From assembly GCF_005116445.1 (NCBI RefSeq), contig NZ_SWBQ01000006.1, forward strand, positions 154,435 to 218,434: a DNA stretch of 64,000 nt, given 5' to 3'. Positions 44,243 to 52,200 of this stretch are shown in pieces. How positions within the stretch are numbered: the first letter of the stretch is position 1; the number at the start of each line of letters is the position of its first letter. Made by a program: the position numbers and the translations under genes. The notes under the pieces were generated by a model. That model saw nothing but the letters and a program-made list of their open reading frames with translations. It was not told the origin of the DNA and ran no database searches. This DNA is from Pedobacter frigoris (GTDB lineage Bacteria; Bacteroidota; Bacteroidia; Sphingobacteriales; Sphingobacteriaceae).

Positions 44243-44917
44243 ATGAATAGAACAATTGCGTTATTATTTTTTATCATTCCCTTGCTGGCGATAAAGCAAT
44301 TAAATGCCCAGGAAAAGGAGACTTTTAAAAAACATGGCTTTACACTAAATTTCACCAGTCTCGATAAAGATTTTGATCCTGCATTAAAAGCCAGGATGGT
44401 AGAGACCTTCTTCATCATTTATCCCAAATTGGTAAAAGAATACAATAAACAAGCAGATAAGGAAGTAAATTTTGTAATTGACACTGCATATAAAGGTGTA
44501 GCAGCAACGGGTGGGGGCAGGATAGTTTACAGCCCGGCATATTTTAAAAATAACCCCGGTGATATTGATGTGGTAACTCACGAAGCCATGCATGTGGTAC
44601 AGGCATACAAAGGACGTTCCGGACCAGGATGGCTTACAGAAGGTATTGCAGATTATGTAAGGTATAAATTTGGTGTGGATAACAAAGGTGCCGGGTGGAC
44701 GCTGCCTGAATACAAAACCAATCAGAGTTATACCAATAGCTACCGCATCACCGCAAGATTCCTTGCCTGGCTGGAAAGCAATGGCCACAAAGGAATTGTA
44801 AAAAAACTAGATAACAGCATGCGTTCTCATACTTATACAAAAGACATCTGGCAAAAGGAAACAGGAAAAACATTGGATGACCTATGGAAAGCCTATTCCG
44901 AAAACCCGACCATTTAA
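44243..44917 (+). CDS. Secreted basic-secretory-protein-like (BSP) metalloprotease-fold protein
   Basis: A 224-residue protein with a signal peptide ending LNAQE. It has the zinc motif HEAMH (H113, E114, H117) in VVTHEAMHVVQAYKG and the downstream WLTEGIADYVRYKFG, as in plant and bacterial basic secretory proteins (peptidase of plants and bacteria). It also has the family end region FLAWLESNGHKGIVKKLD. The Glu and second acidic ligand fit a gluzincin-like site. It precedes a GH92 mannosidase gene by 19 bases, so a joint role in glycoprotein breakdown is plausible. Confidence 0.85.
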   Translation: MNRTIALLFFIIPLLAIKQLNAQEKETFKKHGFTLNFTSLDKDFDPALKARMVETFFIIYPKLVKEYNKQADKEVNFVIDTAYKGVAATGGGRIVYSPAYFKNNPGDIDVVTHEAMHVVQAYKGRSGPGWLTEGIADYVRYKFGVDNKGAGWTLPEYKTNQSYTNSYRITARFLAWLESNGHKGIVKKLDNSMRSHTYTKDIWQKETGKTLDDLWKAYSENPTI

Positions 44918-44936
44918 ATCACACAAAACTAAATAT

Positions 44937-47222
44937 ATGATCAAGCAATTTTTAACCGCCTCCCTTGTTTTGGCATCGTTTGGTACTTTTGCCCAGACCG
45001 TAGGGAAAGTTACAGACCCGGTAGAGTGGATCAATCCACTTATGGGAACGGCAAGTAAGCCTTCATTATCAAACGGAAATACATATCCAACTATTGCATT
45101 ACCCTGGGGAATGAACTTCTGGACGCCCCAAACCGGTAATATGGGAAATGGTTGGGCATATACATATGATGCCGACAAAATCCGCGGATTTAAACAAACT
45201 CATCAGCCTTCTCCATGGATGAACGATTACGGACAATTTTCTGTAATGCCGGTAACTGGAAAGCTCAAGTTTGCTGAAGACGAACGTGCAAGCTGGTTTT
45301 CGCACAAAGCAGAAACTGTAAAACCCTATTATTACAGCGTGTATTTAGCTGATGCTGATGTGACTACTGAAATTACTCCTACAGAACGTGCAGCGCAATT
45401 TCGTTTTACCTTCCCCAAATCTGATGAGTCTTACATAGTTGTAGATGCTTTTGACAAAGGATCTTACATTAAGATCATTCCTGCGGAAAGAAAAATTATA
45501 GGCTATAGTACCAGGCATTCTCATCCGGTAGATGATAGTTTCAAAAACTATTTCGTTGCTTATTTTGACAAGCCATTTGCATCTGCAAACGGATGGAAGG
45601 GAAAAGAACTGCTGAAAGGCGAACTTGAAGTAAAGGCGGATCACTCCGGAGCTATTGTTGGTTTCAAAACAGCAAAGGGCGAACAGGTACATATGAAAAT
45701 TGCTTCTTCTTTTATCAGTATTGAACAGGCTGATGTCAACTTGAAAAGAGAACTGGCTAATGATAATTTTGAGACGACAAAATCAAAAGCTAAGGCAGTT
45801 TGGAACAAAACCTTAGATAAGATTTCTGTAGAAGGCGGTACTATCGATCAGACACGTACATTCTATTCCAGTCTTTACCGCGCGCTTTTCTTCCCTCATA
45901 AGATGTATGAAGTGGATAAAGACAATAAAATTGTTCATTGGAGCCCTTTCACCGGGAAAACTTCACCTGGCTATAAGTTTGCCGGTACAGGATTCTGGGA
46001 CACGTTCAGGGCATTATATCCTTTCTTAAATCTGATGTATCCATCAATCAATAAAGAGATGCAGGAAGGCCTGGCAAATGATTACAAAGAAGGTGGGTGG
46101 CTGCCTGAATGGTCTAGTCCTGGTTACTCAGATTGTATGATCGGAAACAACTCAGCTTCTGTCGTAGCGGATGCTTACATCAAAGGCTTACGTGGTTATG
46201 ACATCAATACACTATGGGATGCTGTAAAACATGGTGCAAATAATGAAGGGCCAAGGGCAACCGGCCGTCGTGGTGTAAACTATTATAATGACCTGGGATA
46301 TGTACCTTATGATGTAAAGATCAATGAAAATGCGGCAAGGACCCTTGAATATGCATATGATGATTTTGCGATTTATCAATTAGGTAAGGCCTTAGGAAAA
46401 CCCGCTTCGGAAATTGATATTTATAAAAAACGCAGTATGAACTACAAGAACTTGTTTGATCCTGCAAGCGGCTTAATGCGTGGTAAGAATAAAGATGGCA
46501 AGTTTCAATCTCCATTCAACCCATTTAAGTGGGGTGATGCCTTTACTGAAGGAAACAGCTGGCATTATTCATGGTCGGTATTTCAGGATATTGACGGACT
46601 GGCCAGGTTAATGGGCGGGAAAGAAAAATTTGTAACCAAACTGGACTCTGTATTTACGTTGCCTCCAATTTTTGACGATAGTTATTATGGTGGAGTGATC
46701 CATGAGATCCGCGAAATGCAGATTGCGAATATGGGACAATATGCTCATGGAAATCAGCCGATTCAACACATGATCTACCTGTACAATTATGCAGGTGCGC
46801 CATGGAAAACGCAACATTGGGTACGGGAAACCATGAACAGGATGTATAGAGCTACGCCTGACGGATATTGCGGAGACGAGGATAATGGACAAACTTCAGC
46901 ATGGTATGTGTTTTCTGCGTTAGGATTTTATCCGGTTACTCCTGCGGTAGACCAATATGTACTTGGTGCGCCATTGTTTAAGAAAGTAACTTTAAAACTG
47001 GATAACGGAAAGACCATTGTCATCAATGCACCTAAAAACAGCGATGATAACAGGTACGTTCAGAGTTTGAAATATAATGGTTCCGTTCATAGCAAAAACT
47101 GGCTGAGCCATTCTGATCTGTTGAAAGGTGCGGTGTTGGATTTCGATATGACTGCGACGCCTAATAAGACAAGGGGTACCAAAGAGGCTGATTTTCCTTA
47201 TTCGCTTTCAACAGAGAAGTAA
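44937..47222 (+). CDS. Secreted GH92 alpha-mannosidase
   Basis: The start at 44937 (MIKQFLTASL) is preferred over 44877 because it begins with the signal peptide and avoids overlap with the previous gene. The 761-residue protein matches GH92: WINPLMGTASKPSLSNGNTYP in overlapping pieces, GMNFWTPQTG, GFKQTHQPSPWMNDYGQFS, GFWDTFRALYPFLNLMYP, EGNSWHYSWSVFQD and the catalytic-region GDEDNGQTSAWYVFSALGFYP. GH92 enzymes are Ca2+-dependent exo-alpha-mannosidases that act on N-glycans. It follows the BSP protease gene and ends at a terminator. Confidence 0.95.
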   Translation: MIKQFLTASLVLASFGTFAQTVGKVTDPVEWINPLMGTASKPSLSNGNTYPTIALPWGMNFWTPQTGNMGNGWAYTYDADKIRGFKQTHQPSPWMNDYGQFSVMPVTGKLKFAEDERASWFSHKAETVKPYYYSVYLADADVTTEITPTERAAQFRFTFPKSDESYIVVDAFDKGSYIKIIPAERKIIGYSTRHSHPVDDSFKNYFVAYFDKPFASANGWKGKELLKGELEVKADHSGAIVGFKTAKGEQVHMKIASSFISIEQADVNLKRELANDNFETTKSKAKAVWNKTLDKISVEGGTIDQTRTFYSSLYRALFFPHKMYEVDKDNKIVHWSPFTGKTSPGYKFAGTGFWDTFRALYPFLNLMYPSINKEMQEGLANDYKEGGWLPEWSSPGYSDCMIGNNSASVVADAYIKGLRGYDINTLWDAVKHGANNEGPRATGRRGVNYYNDLGYVPYDVKINENAARTLEYAYDDFAIYQLGKALGKPASEIDIYKKRSMNYKNLFDPASGLMRGKNKDGKFQSPFNPFKWGDAFTEGNSWHYSWSVFQDIDGLARLMGGKEKFVTKLDSVFTLPPIFDDSYYGGVIHEIREMQIANMGQYAHGNQPIQHMIYLYNYAGAPWKTQHWVRETMNRMYRATPDGYCGDEDNGQTSAWYVFSALGFYPVTPAVDQYVLGAPLFKKVTLKLDNGKTIVINAPKNSDDNRYVQSLKYNGSVHSKNWLSHSDLLKGAVLDFDMTATPNKTRGTKEADFPYSLSTEK

Positions 47223-47348
47223 AGGGAAAAATTAAGTGATCTTTTCTCCGGCTGCATGATTTAAGCTTCGCAAAAATAACGCTATGCCGATTCAAAGACA
47301 CTGAATTTTATGGAAAGCAGGGAGGTAAGTAAAATGTCTTAATAAAAC

Positions 47349-47384
47349 AATAAAGGCCCGTTCAGTCTGAACGGGCCTTTATTG
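47349..47384. terminator. Bidirectional intrinsic terminator
   Basis: AATAAAGGCCCGTTCA, a 3-base loop, TGAACGGGCCTTTATT: a long perfect stem between the convergent GH92 and accD genes, with T- and A-rich ends on both sides. Confidence 0.93.
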
Positions 47385-47406
47385 TTATCAGTATTTTTAT
47401 AAATAC

Positions 47407-48252
47407 TTAATTCTTCATCATCTTCAGGAACGAAGCCAATTTCGCTTTCATTGCTCTTCTGTCTACAATAAAGTCAAGGAAACCATGTTCCAATACAAAC
47501 TCTGCAGTCTGAAAACCTTTAGGTAAATCCTTTTTAATGGTCTCTTTAATTACGCGCGGACCAGCGAAACCAATCAACGAACCTGGTTCGGCGATATTGA
47601 TGTCTCCCAGCATCGCATAAGAAGCTGTTACGCCACCTGTAGTAGGGTCTGTAAGCAAAGAGATGTATGGAATTTTTGCCTGGCTTAGGAGGGCTAATTT
47701 GGCTGATGTTTTTGCCATTTGCATTAATGAAAATGCAGCTTCCATCATCCTTGCACCCCCTGATTTTGAGATCATCAGGAATGGAATTTTATGCTTGATC
47801 GAATAATCGATCGACCTTGCAATTTTTTCACCCACTACAGAACCCATTGAACCACCAATAAAATTGAAGTCCATACAGGTAATCACCAGGTCTTCACCTT
47901 CTATCTTACCAACACCTGCTCTGATGGCATCTTTAAGGCCTGTTTTAGCCATGCTCTCTACCAGTCTGTCAGTGTACGGTTTGCTATCGGTAAACTTAAG
48001 CGGATCTCCTGAGGTCAGGTTAGCAAAAAGCTCCTCAAAAGTATTATCATCAAAAAGTACCTGGAAATATTCTTTTGATCCTACCCTTAAATGGTAGTCA
48101 CAATATTGGCAAACGTATTTATTTTCAATAAGATCAGCACTGTGAAGAGCTTTTTTGCAATTCGGACATTTGTTCCACAAACCATCCGGTGCTTCTTTCT
48201 TTTCTTCTGTCGACGTACTGATACCTTTTTTTTCTCTCTTAAACCAAGCCAT
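47407..48252 (-). CDS. accD: Acetyl-CoA carboxylase carboxyltransferase subunit beta
   Basis: A 281-residue protein of the normal AccD size. The N-terminal zinc ribbon has C29, C32, C48 and C51 (CPNC and CQYC). The carboxyltransferase core shows CMDFNFIGGSMGSVVGEKI in overlapping pieces and SGGARMMEAAFSLMQM, with LLTDPTTGGVTASYAMLGD and GFAGPRVIKETI. With AccA it transfers carbon dioxide from biotin to acetyl-CoA in fatty acid synthesis. It is divergent from the fba gene, with about 107 bases between. Confidence 0.97.
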   Translation of the reverse strand: MAWFKREKKGISTSTEEKKEAPDGLWNKCPNCKKALHSADLIENKYVCQYCDYHLRVGSKEYFQVLFDDNTFEELFANLTSGDPLKFTDSKPYTDRLVESMAKTGLKDAIRAGVGKIEGEDLVITCMDFNFIGGSMGSVVGEKIARSIDYSIKHKIPFLMISKSGGARMMEAAFSLMQMAKTSAKLALLSQAKIPYISLLTDPTTGGVTASYAMLGDINIAEPGSLIGFAGPRVIKETIKKDLPKGFQTAEFVLEHGFLDFIVDRRAMKAKLASFLKMMKN

Positions 48253-48307
48253 GTGTTATATCTTGAAAAATTGCGACCACAAAGAAACGAAATAAATCCC
48301 TTATTCA

Positions 48308-48338
48308 TTTGCCCAAAGTGATATTTTTCATAACTTCG
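48308..48338 (+). promoter_or_regulatory. Probable promoter of the aldolase gene (-33 TTTG, -7 TAACTTCG)
   Basis: TTTG at 48308-48311, 19 bases, then TAACTTCG at 48331-48338 (7 of 8 to TAnnTTTG), 22 bases before the ATG. Confidence 0.5.
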
Positions 48339-48359
48339 GCATATATAAAATTATAAAGA

Positions 48360-49439
48360 ATGAGTTTAAAAGGCTACAAAGGCGTAATTTACGGAGATGC
48401 CGTTCAGGAATTATTTGAACAGGCAAAAAAACATCAATTTGCATTACCTGCAGTAAATGTTACCGGTACAAATACGATTAATGCAGTAATGGAAACTGCT
48501 AAAGCGGTTAATTCACCGGTGATTATTCAATTGTCAAATGGTGGTGCCCAGTTTTATGCAGGTAAAACATTAAACAATGACAACTTAAACGCTTGCGTAC
48601 TAGGTGCAGTGTCTGCAGCTAAGCATGTTCATTTATTAGCTGAACACTATGGTGTGGCAGTGGTTTTACACACGGATCACGCTGCTAAAAAGTTATTGCC
48701 ATGGATTGACGGATTATTGGACCATGGCGAGAAATTCTTTGCTGAACATGGAAAACCATTGTTTTCATCGCACATGCTTGACCTTTCAGAAGAGTCGATC
48801 GAAGAGAACATGGAAATCTCTGCAAAATACCTGGAGCGTATGGCTAAATTAGGTATGACTATCGAAATCGAACTTGGGGTAACCGGTGGAGAAGAAGATG
48901 GTGTAGACAATAGTGACGTAGACAGTTCTAAATTATATACACAACCTTCTGAAGTAGCATATGCTTATGAAGAGTTGAGTAAAGTAAGTGATAAATTTAC
49001 AGTAGCAGCTGCTTTTGGTAACGTACACGGTGTGTATAAACCAGGAAACGTGAAATTACAGCCTGTTATTCTGAAAAACTCTCAGGATTATATCAAAGAG
49101 AAGTTCTCATTGACTGCTGAAAAACCAATCAATTTTGTATTCCACGGCGGTTCTGGTTCTACTCAGGAAGAGATTAGAGAAGCCATTTCTTATGGAGCAA
49201 TCAAGATGAATATCGATACAGATATGCAATGGGCGTTCTGGGAAGGTATTTTAGATTATTATACAGCTAACGAAGCTTATCTTCAAGGCCAGATCGGTAA
49301 TCCGGATGGAGAAGATAAACCAAACAAAAAATACTACGATCCACGCGTTTGGTTACGCAAGGGTGAGGAGAAGTTTGTTGAGCGTTTAAAACAGGCTTTC
49401 GAAGACTTAAATTGCAAAGACGCCAGCGATAAATTGTAA
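48360..49439 (+). CDS. fbaA: Class II fructose-bisphosphate aldolase
   Basis: A 359-residue protein of class IIA size. The metal-binding HTDHAAKKLLPW and the GVTGGEEDGVDNS loop are present, as are the later FHGGSGSTQEEIREAISYGAIKMNIDTDMQWAF regions (in overlapping pieces). It interconverts fructose 1,6-bisphosphate with dihydroxyacetone phosphate and glyceraldehyde 3-phosphate in glycolysis and gluconeogenesis, using Zn2+. It is a single-gene unit with its own promoter and terminator. Confidence 0.96.
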   Translation: MSLKGYKGVIYGDAVQELFEQAKKHQFALPAVNVTGTNTINAVMETAKAVNSPVIIQLSNGGAQFYAGKTLNNDNLNACVLGAVSAAKHVHLLAEHYGVAVVLHTDHAAKKLLPWIDGLLDHGEKFFAEHGKPLFSSHMLDLSEESIEENMEISAKYLERMAKLGMTIEIELGVTGGEEDGVDNSDVDSSKLYTQPSEVAYAYEELSKVSDKFTVAAAFGNVHGVYKPGNVKLQPVILKNSQDYIKEKFSLTAEKPINFVFHGGSGSTQEEIREAISYGAIKMNIDTDMQWAFWEGILDYYTANEAYLQGQIGNPDGEDKPNKKYYDPRVWLRKGEEKFVERLKQAFEDLNCKDASDKL

Positions 49440-49459
49440 TCCTGGATTCAAATTATACC

Positions 49460-49495
49460 AAAGCGTCACAAACACCATTTTGTGGCGCTTTTTTT
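49460..49495 (+). terminator. Intrinsic terminator after the aldolase gene
   Basis: AAAGCGTCACAAA, a 6-base loop, TTTGTGGCGCTTT followed by T residues. The 13-bp stem has one wobble pair. The long open frame from 49482 begins inside it, supporting the later start of the GNAT gene. Confidence 0.9.
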
Positions 49496-49535
49496 GTTTC
49501 AAAATCACCGGTTATTTAACATAAATTATTCAATC

Positions 49536-49961
49536 ATGGAAGCGCTACAGGTAAACAAGGTAAATAGCAAAGAGGACTTAGAAAAAGTATTTGCAGTAAG
49601 GAAAACCGTATTTGTTGATGAACAAAATTGTCCGCCTGAACTGGAGTGGGAACATGAAGATGACTCCGTGCACTTTCTTGCCCTGTTAAATAACGAACCA
49701 TGTGGTGCATGCAGGTGGCGCAAAACGGACAATGGATATAAGCTGGAACGCTTTGCAGTATTAAAAGAACACCGCGGCAAGAGGATAGGACAGGCATTGG
49801 TGGCTGCTGCTTTGTCAGATTTACCCAGCGATGCAGGATACATATACCTCAATGCCCAACTGCAGGCCATGCGTACCTATGCCAGGTTCGGCTTTATTGC
49901 CGAAGGCGAACAGTTTGAGGAAGCCGGAATCCAGCACATGAAAATGGTAAAAAAGGCTTAA
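49536..49961 (+). CDS. GNAT-family N-acetyltransferase
   Basis: The start at 49536 (MEALQVNKVNSK) gives 141 residues, close to the family norm. The earlier ATG at 49482 lies in the terminator. It has the acetyl-CoA-binding motif A region RFAVLKEHRGKRIGQALVAAAL (in overlapping pieces) and the ARFGFIAEGEQFEEAGIQHMKM ending, with FAVRKTVFVDEQNCPPELEWEHED as in the ElaA-type subgroup. The substrate is not known. It is convergent with the HMG-CoA lyase gene across about 13 bases. Confidence 0.85.
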   Translation: MEALQVNKVNSKEDLEKVFAVRKTVFVDEQNCPPELEWEHEDDSVHFLALLNNEPCGACRWRKTDNGYKLERFAVLKEHRGKRIGQALVAAALSDLPSDAGYIYLNAQLQAMRTYARFGFIAEGEQFEEAGIQHMKMVKKA

Positions 49962-49974
49962 AAGCAACTTCTGC

Positions 49975-50835
49975 TTAAAAGAATACCCTTGATGAAAACT
50001 GCAGGGCTTCCTGCCATTTGCTCATATTTAATCCCAGATTTTCTCCCTTGCTTTGCAGGTAACTGATCAGGTCTTCAGTGGCCAGGTTGCCGGTTAGGTC
50101 GTCAGTTGCCATGGGACAACCACCAAACCCCATCAGCGCACTGTCAAAGCGTTTACAGTCGCTTTCATATGCTGCCTCAATCTTTTCCAACCGCGTAGCA
50201 GGCGTACTGTGCAAATGCAATCCGATTTCAACACTTTCAAAACGCTGTACTAAAGCGGGCAATATTTGCCTGATCTTTTCAGGAGAGGAGACACCTGTAG
50301 TGTCCGATAAAGACAAGATCTTTGCTCCGTTACCCACCAATTGTGAAGCCCAGTTTTCCACTATCTCTTCGTTCCATTCATCCCCATAAGGATTTCCAAA
50401 TCCCATAGACAAATAAATCACTGCAGTTTTATTATTCTTATCACAGAGTTCCAGCATCTGCTTTATAGTTTCCATGGATTCAATAATACTTGAATTAGTA
50501 TTGCGTTGCTGGAAGGTCTCAGAGACTGAAAAAGGAAAACCCAGGTAACTGATCTCCGGATGCAGGATAGCTTCCTGTACGCCTCTTAAATTGGCTACAA
50601 TGGCAAGCAGCTTCGAATGTGTATCACTCAGATTAAGCTTGCTCAATACTTCCGCTGTATCTCTCAATTGCGGAATCGTTTTTGGAGATACAAAGCTGCC
50701 AAAATCTATGGTATCAAAACCAACTTGCAGCAAGAGGTTGATGTATTCAGCTTTTAAATCAGTATCAATGAAATCATGGATACCCTGCATCGCATCACGC
50801 GGACATTCAATTAGCTTAATTGAGCTTTGACTCAT
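49975..50835 (-). CDS. Hydroxymethylglutaryl-CoA lyase
   Basis: A 286-residue TIM-barrel protein with the DRE-TIM motif ECPRDAMQG (residues about 10-18), FGSFVSPKTIPQL, LSDTTGVSSPEKI and HLHSTPATRLEKIEAAYES (metal histidines), and the lid cysteine in GFGGCPMATDD. It cleaves HMG-CoA to acetoacetate and acetyl-CoA at the end of leucine degradation. Its start overlaps the NDH-2 gene end by 20 bases, so translation is probably coupled. The family could also include related DRE-TIM lyases, but the lid cysteine fits the lyase. Confidence 0.9.
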   Translation of the reverse strand: MSQSSIKLIECPRDAMQGIHDFIDTDLKAEYINLLLQVGFDTIDFGSFVSPKTIPQLRDTAEVLSKLNLSDTHSKLLAIVANLRGVQEAILHPEISYLGFPFSVSETFQQRNTNSSIIESMETIKQMLELCDKNNKTAVIYLSMGFGNPYGDEWNEEIVENWASQLVGNGAKILSLSDTTGVSSPEKIRQILPALVQRFESVEIGLHLHSTPATRLEKIEAAYESDCKRFDSALMGFGGCPMATDDLTGNLATEDLISYLQSKGENLGLNMSKWQEALQFSSRVFF

Positions 50836-52117
50836 CGTTAGTTTTTTTGAAAAATGGACGTATAATTAATCTTGTACCTCTGTCATAACTAAAATAGCTC
50901 CATACCCAGTTCACAAATACCACGAGTTTATTCCTAAACCCTACCAGGGTCATGAGGTGGACAAACATCCAGGTGAACCAGGCAAAAATGCCTTGAAACC
51001 TGATCTTATGAAGATCGACCACCGCACGGTTGCGGCCGACTGTAGCCATAGCACCCTTGTCGAAATACTTAAACGGCTCTGTAGGTCTTTTGTTAATGAT
51101 ATTTAAGAGGTTCTTTGCAAGTAGTTTTCCCTGTTGTATAGCAGTAGGCGCTACTCCGGGATGCCCGTTAGGGAATTCAGTAGTGATCATCGCAGATACA
51201 TCGCCAATCGCGTAAATGTTCTCATGCCCGTCTATCCTGTTGATCTCATTTACTTTTAACCGGTTGCCCCTTACGATGCTTTCAGCATTCAGGCCATCTA
51301 AAACTACACCTTTTACTCCGGCCGACCAGATTACTGTAGAGGTAGGGATATTTCTACCGTCGACCAGATTCAAAACCTTGCCGTTATAAGCCTGTACCCT
51401 CGAATTGGTCATCACAGACACACCAAGCTCTTTTAAGAAATCTTCTGATTTTTTCTGTGCCTGCACAGACATAGCGCCCAATAGTTCAGGAGAACCCTCA
51501 ATCAGGTAAATGTTTACCTGATTCAGATCAAGTTCGGGATAATCATTCTTCAGCACATGTTTTTTCAGTTCGGCAATTGCCCCGGCAGTTTCTACACCTG
51601 TTGGGCCGCCGCCAACCACCACGAAATTCAACAGTTCCGCTTTTAAAACCGGATCTTCTGCAATCTGAGCAGCCTCGAGGTTTTGGAGGATCAAGCTCCT
51701 CAAGTTCAATGCTTCCGGAATTGATTTCATCGGCATGGCATTGCTTTCTATTTCTGCCTGCCCGAAGAAGTTGCTCGTAGATCCTGTAGCAATGACCAGA
51801 TGATCATATTCGATGGAGCCGATGCTGGTTTCCAATACGTTTTGCGCAGGTAAAACCCTTTTTGCCTCTGTAACCCGGAAGGTCAGGTTTTTCTGACCTT
51901 TGAATATCTTTCTTAATGGAAAAGCAATGGAATCAGCTTCCAGACCTCCTGTGGCTACCTGGTAAAGCAACGGCTGGAAAGTATGATAATTATGTTTGTC
52001 GAGCATCATCACCTCAACATCTTGATTTTTAAGCTTCTTAGCCAATTCAATCCCGCCAAATCCGCCTCCTACAATTACAATCCTTGTTTTACTGCCTTTA
52101 GGAAAATGCTGATCCAT
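50816..52117 (-). CDS. Type II NADH dehydrogenase-like NAD(P)/FAD oxidoreductase
   Basis: The start at 52117 (MDQHFPKGSKTR) is chosen because the longer frame from 52186 passes through the secDF terminator. The 433-residue protein has the FAD-binding VIVGGGFGGIELAKKL, the conserved YHTFQPLLYQVATGG, LVIATGS, the NAD-binding FVVVGGGPTGVETAGAIAEL and the late YAIGDVSAM FAD motif. The C-terminal part (TWMFVHLMTLVGFRNKLVVFVNWVW, in overlapping pieces) is the amphipathic/membrane anchor of NDH-2. It feeds electrons from NADH to quinone without pumping protons and would supply the bd oxidase. Confidence 0.9.
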   Translation of the reverse strand: MDQHFPKGSKTRIVIVGGGFGGIELAKKLKNQDVEVMMLDKHNYHTFQPLLYQVATGGLEADSIAFPLRKIFKGQKNLTFRVTEAKRVLPAQNVLETSIGSIEYDHLVIATGSTSNFFGQAEIESNAMPMKSIPEALNLRSLILQNLEAAQIAEDPVLKAELLNFVVVGGGPTGVETAGAIAELKKHVLKNDYPELDLNQVNIYLIEGSPELLGAMSVQAQKKSEDFLKELGVSVMTNSRVQAYNGKVLNLVDGRNIPTSTVIWSAGVKGVVLDGLNAESIVRGNRLKVNEINRIDGHENIYAIGDVSAMITTEFPNGHPGVAPTAIQQGKLLAKNLLNIINKRPTEPFKYFDKGAMATVGRNRAVVDLHKIRFQGIFAWFTWMFVHLMTLVGFRNKLVVFVNWVWSYFSYDRGTRLIIRPFFKKTNDESKLN

Positions 52118-52151
52118 AAATATCAATTTTGGTAAATATACATAACAAACA

Positions 52152-52176
52152 AAAAGGCATCCAAAAAGGATGCCTT
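52152..52176 (-). terminator. Intrinsic terminator after secDF
   Basis: AAAGGCATCC, a 5-base loop, GGATGCCTTT with T-runs on the minus-strand side, 25 bases after the secDF stop and before the NDH-2 start. Confidence 0.88.
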
Positions 52177-52200
52177 TATTTATCACAAAGAAGTAATTTC

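Noticed and set aside
44384..44788. 134-codon open frame opposite the BSP-like gene
   Set aside because: Cys- and Ile-rich shadow frame, fully inside a gene with signal peptide and HEAMH motif.
52118..52186. N-terminal extension of the NDH-2 protein
   Set aside because: It runs through the secDF terminator hairpin. The family N-terminus fits the start at 52117.
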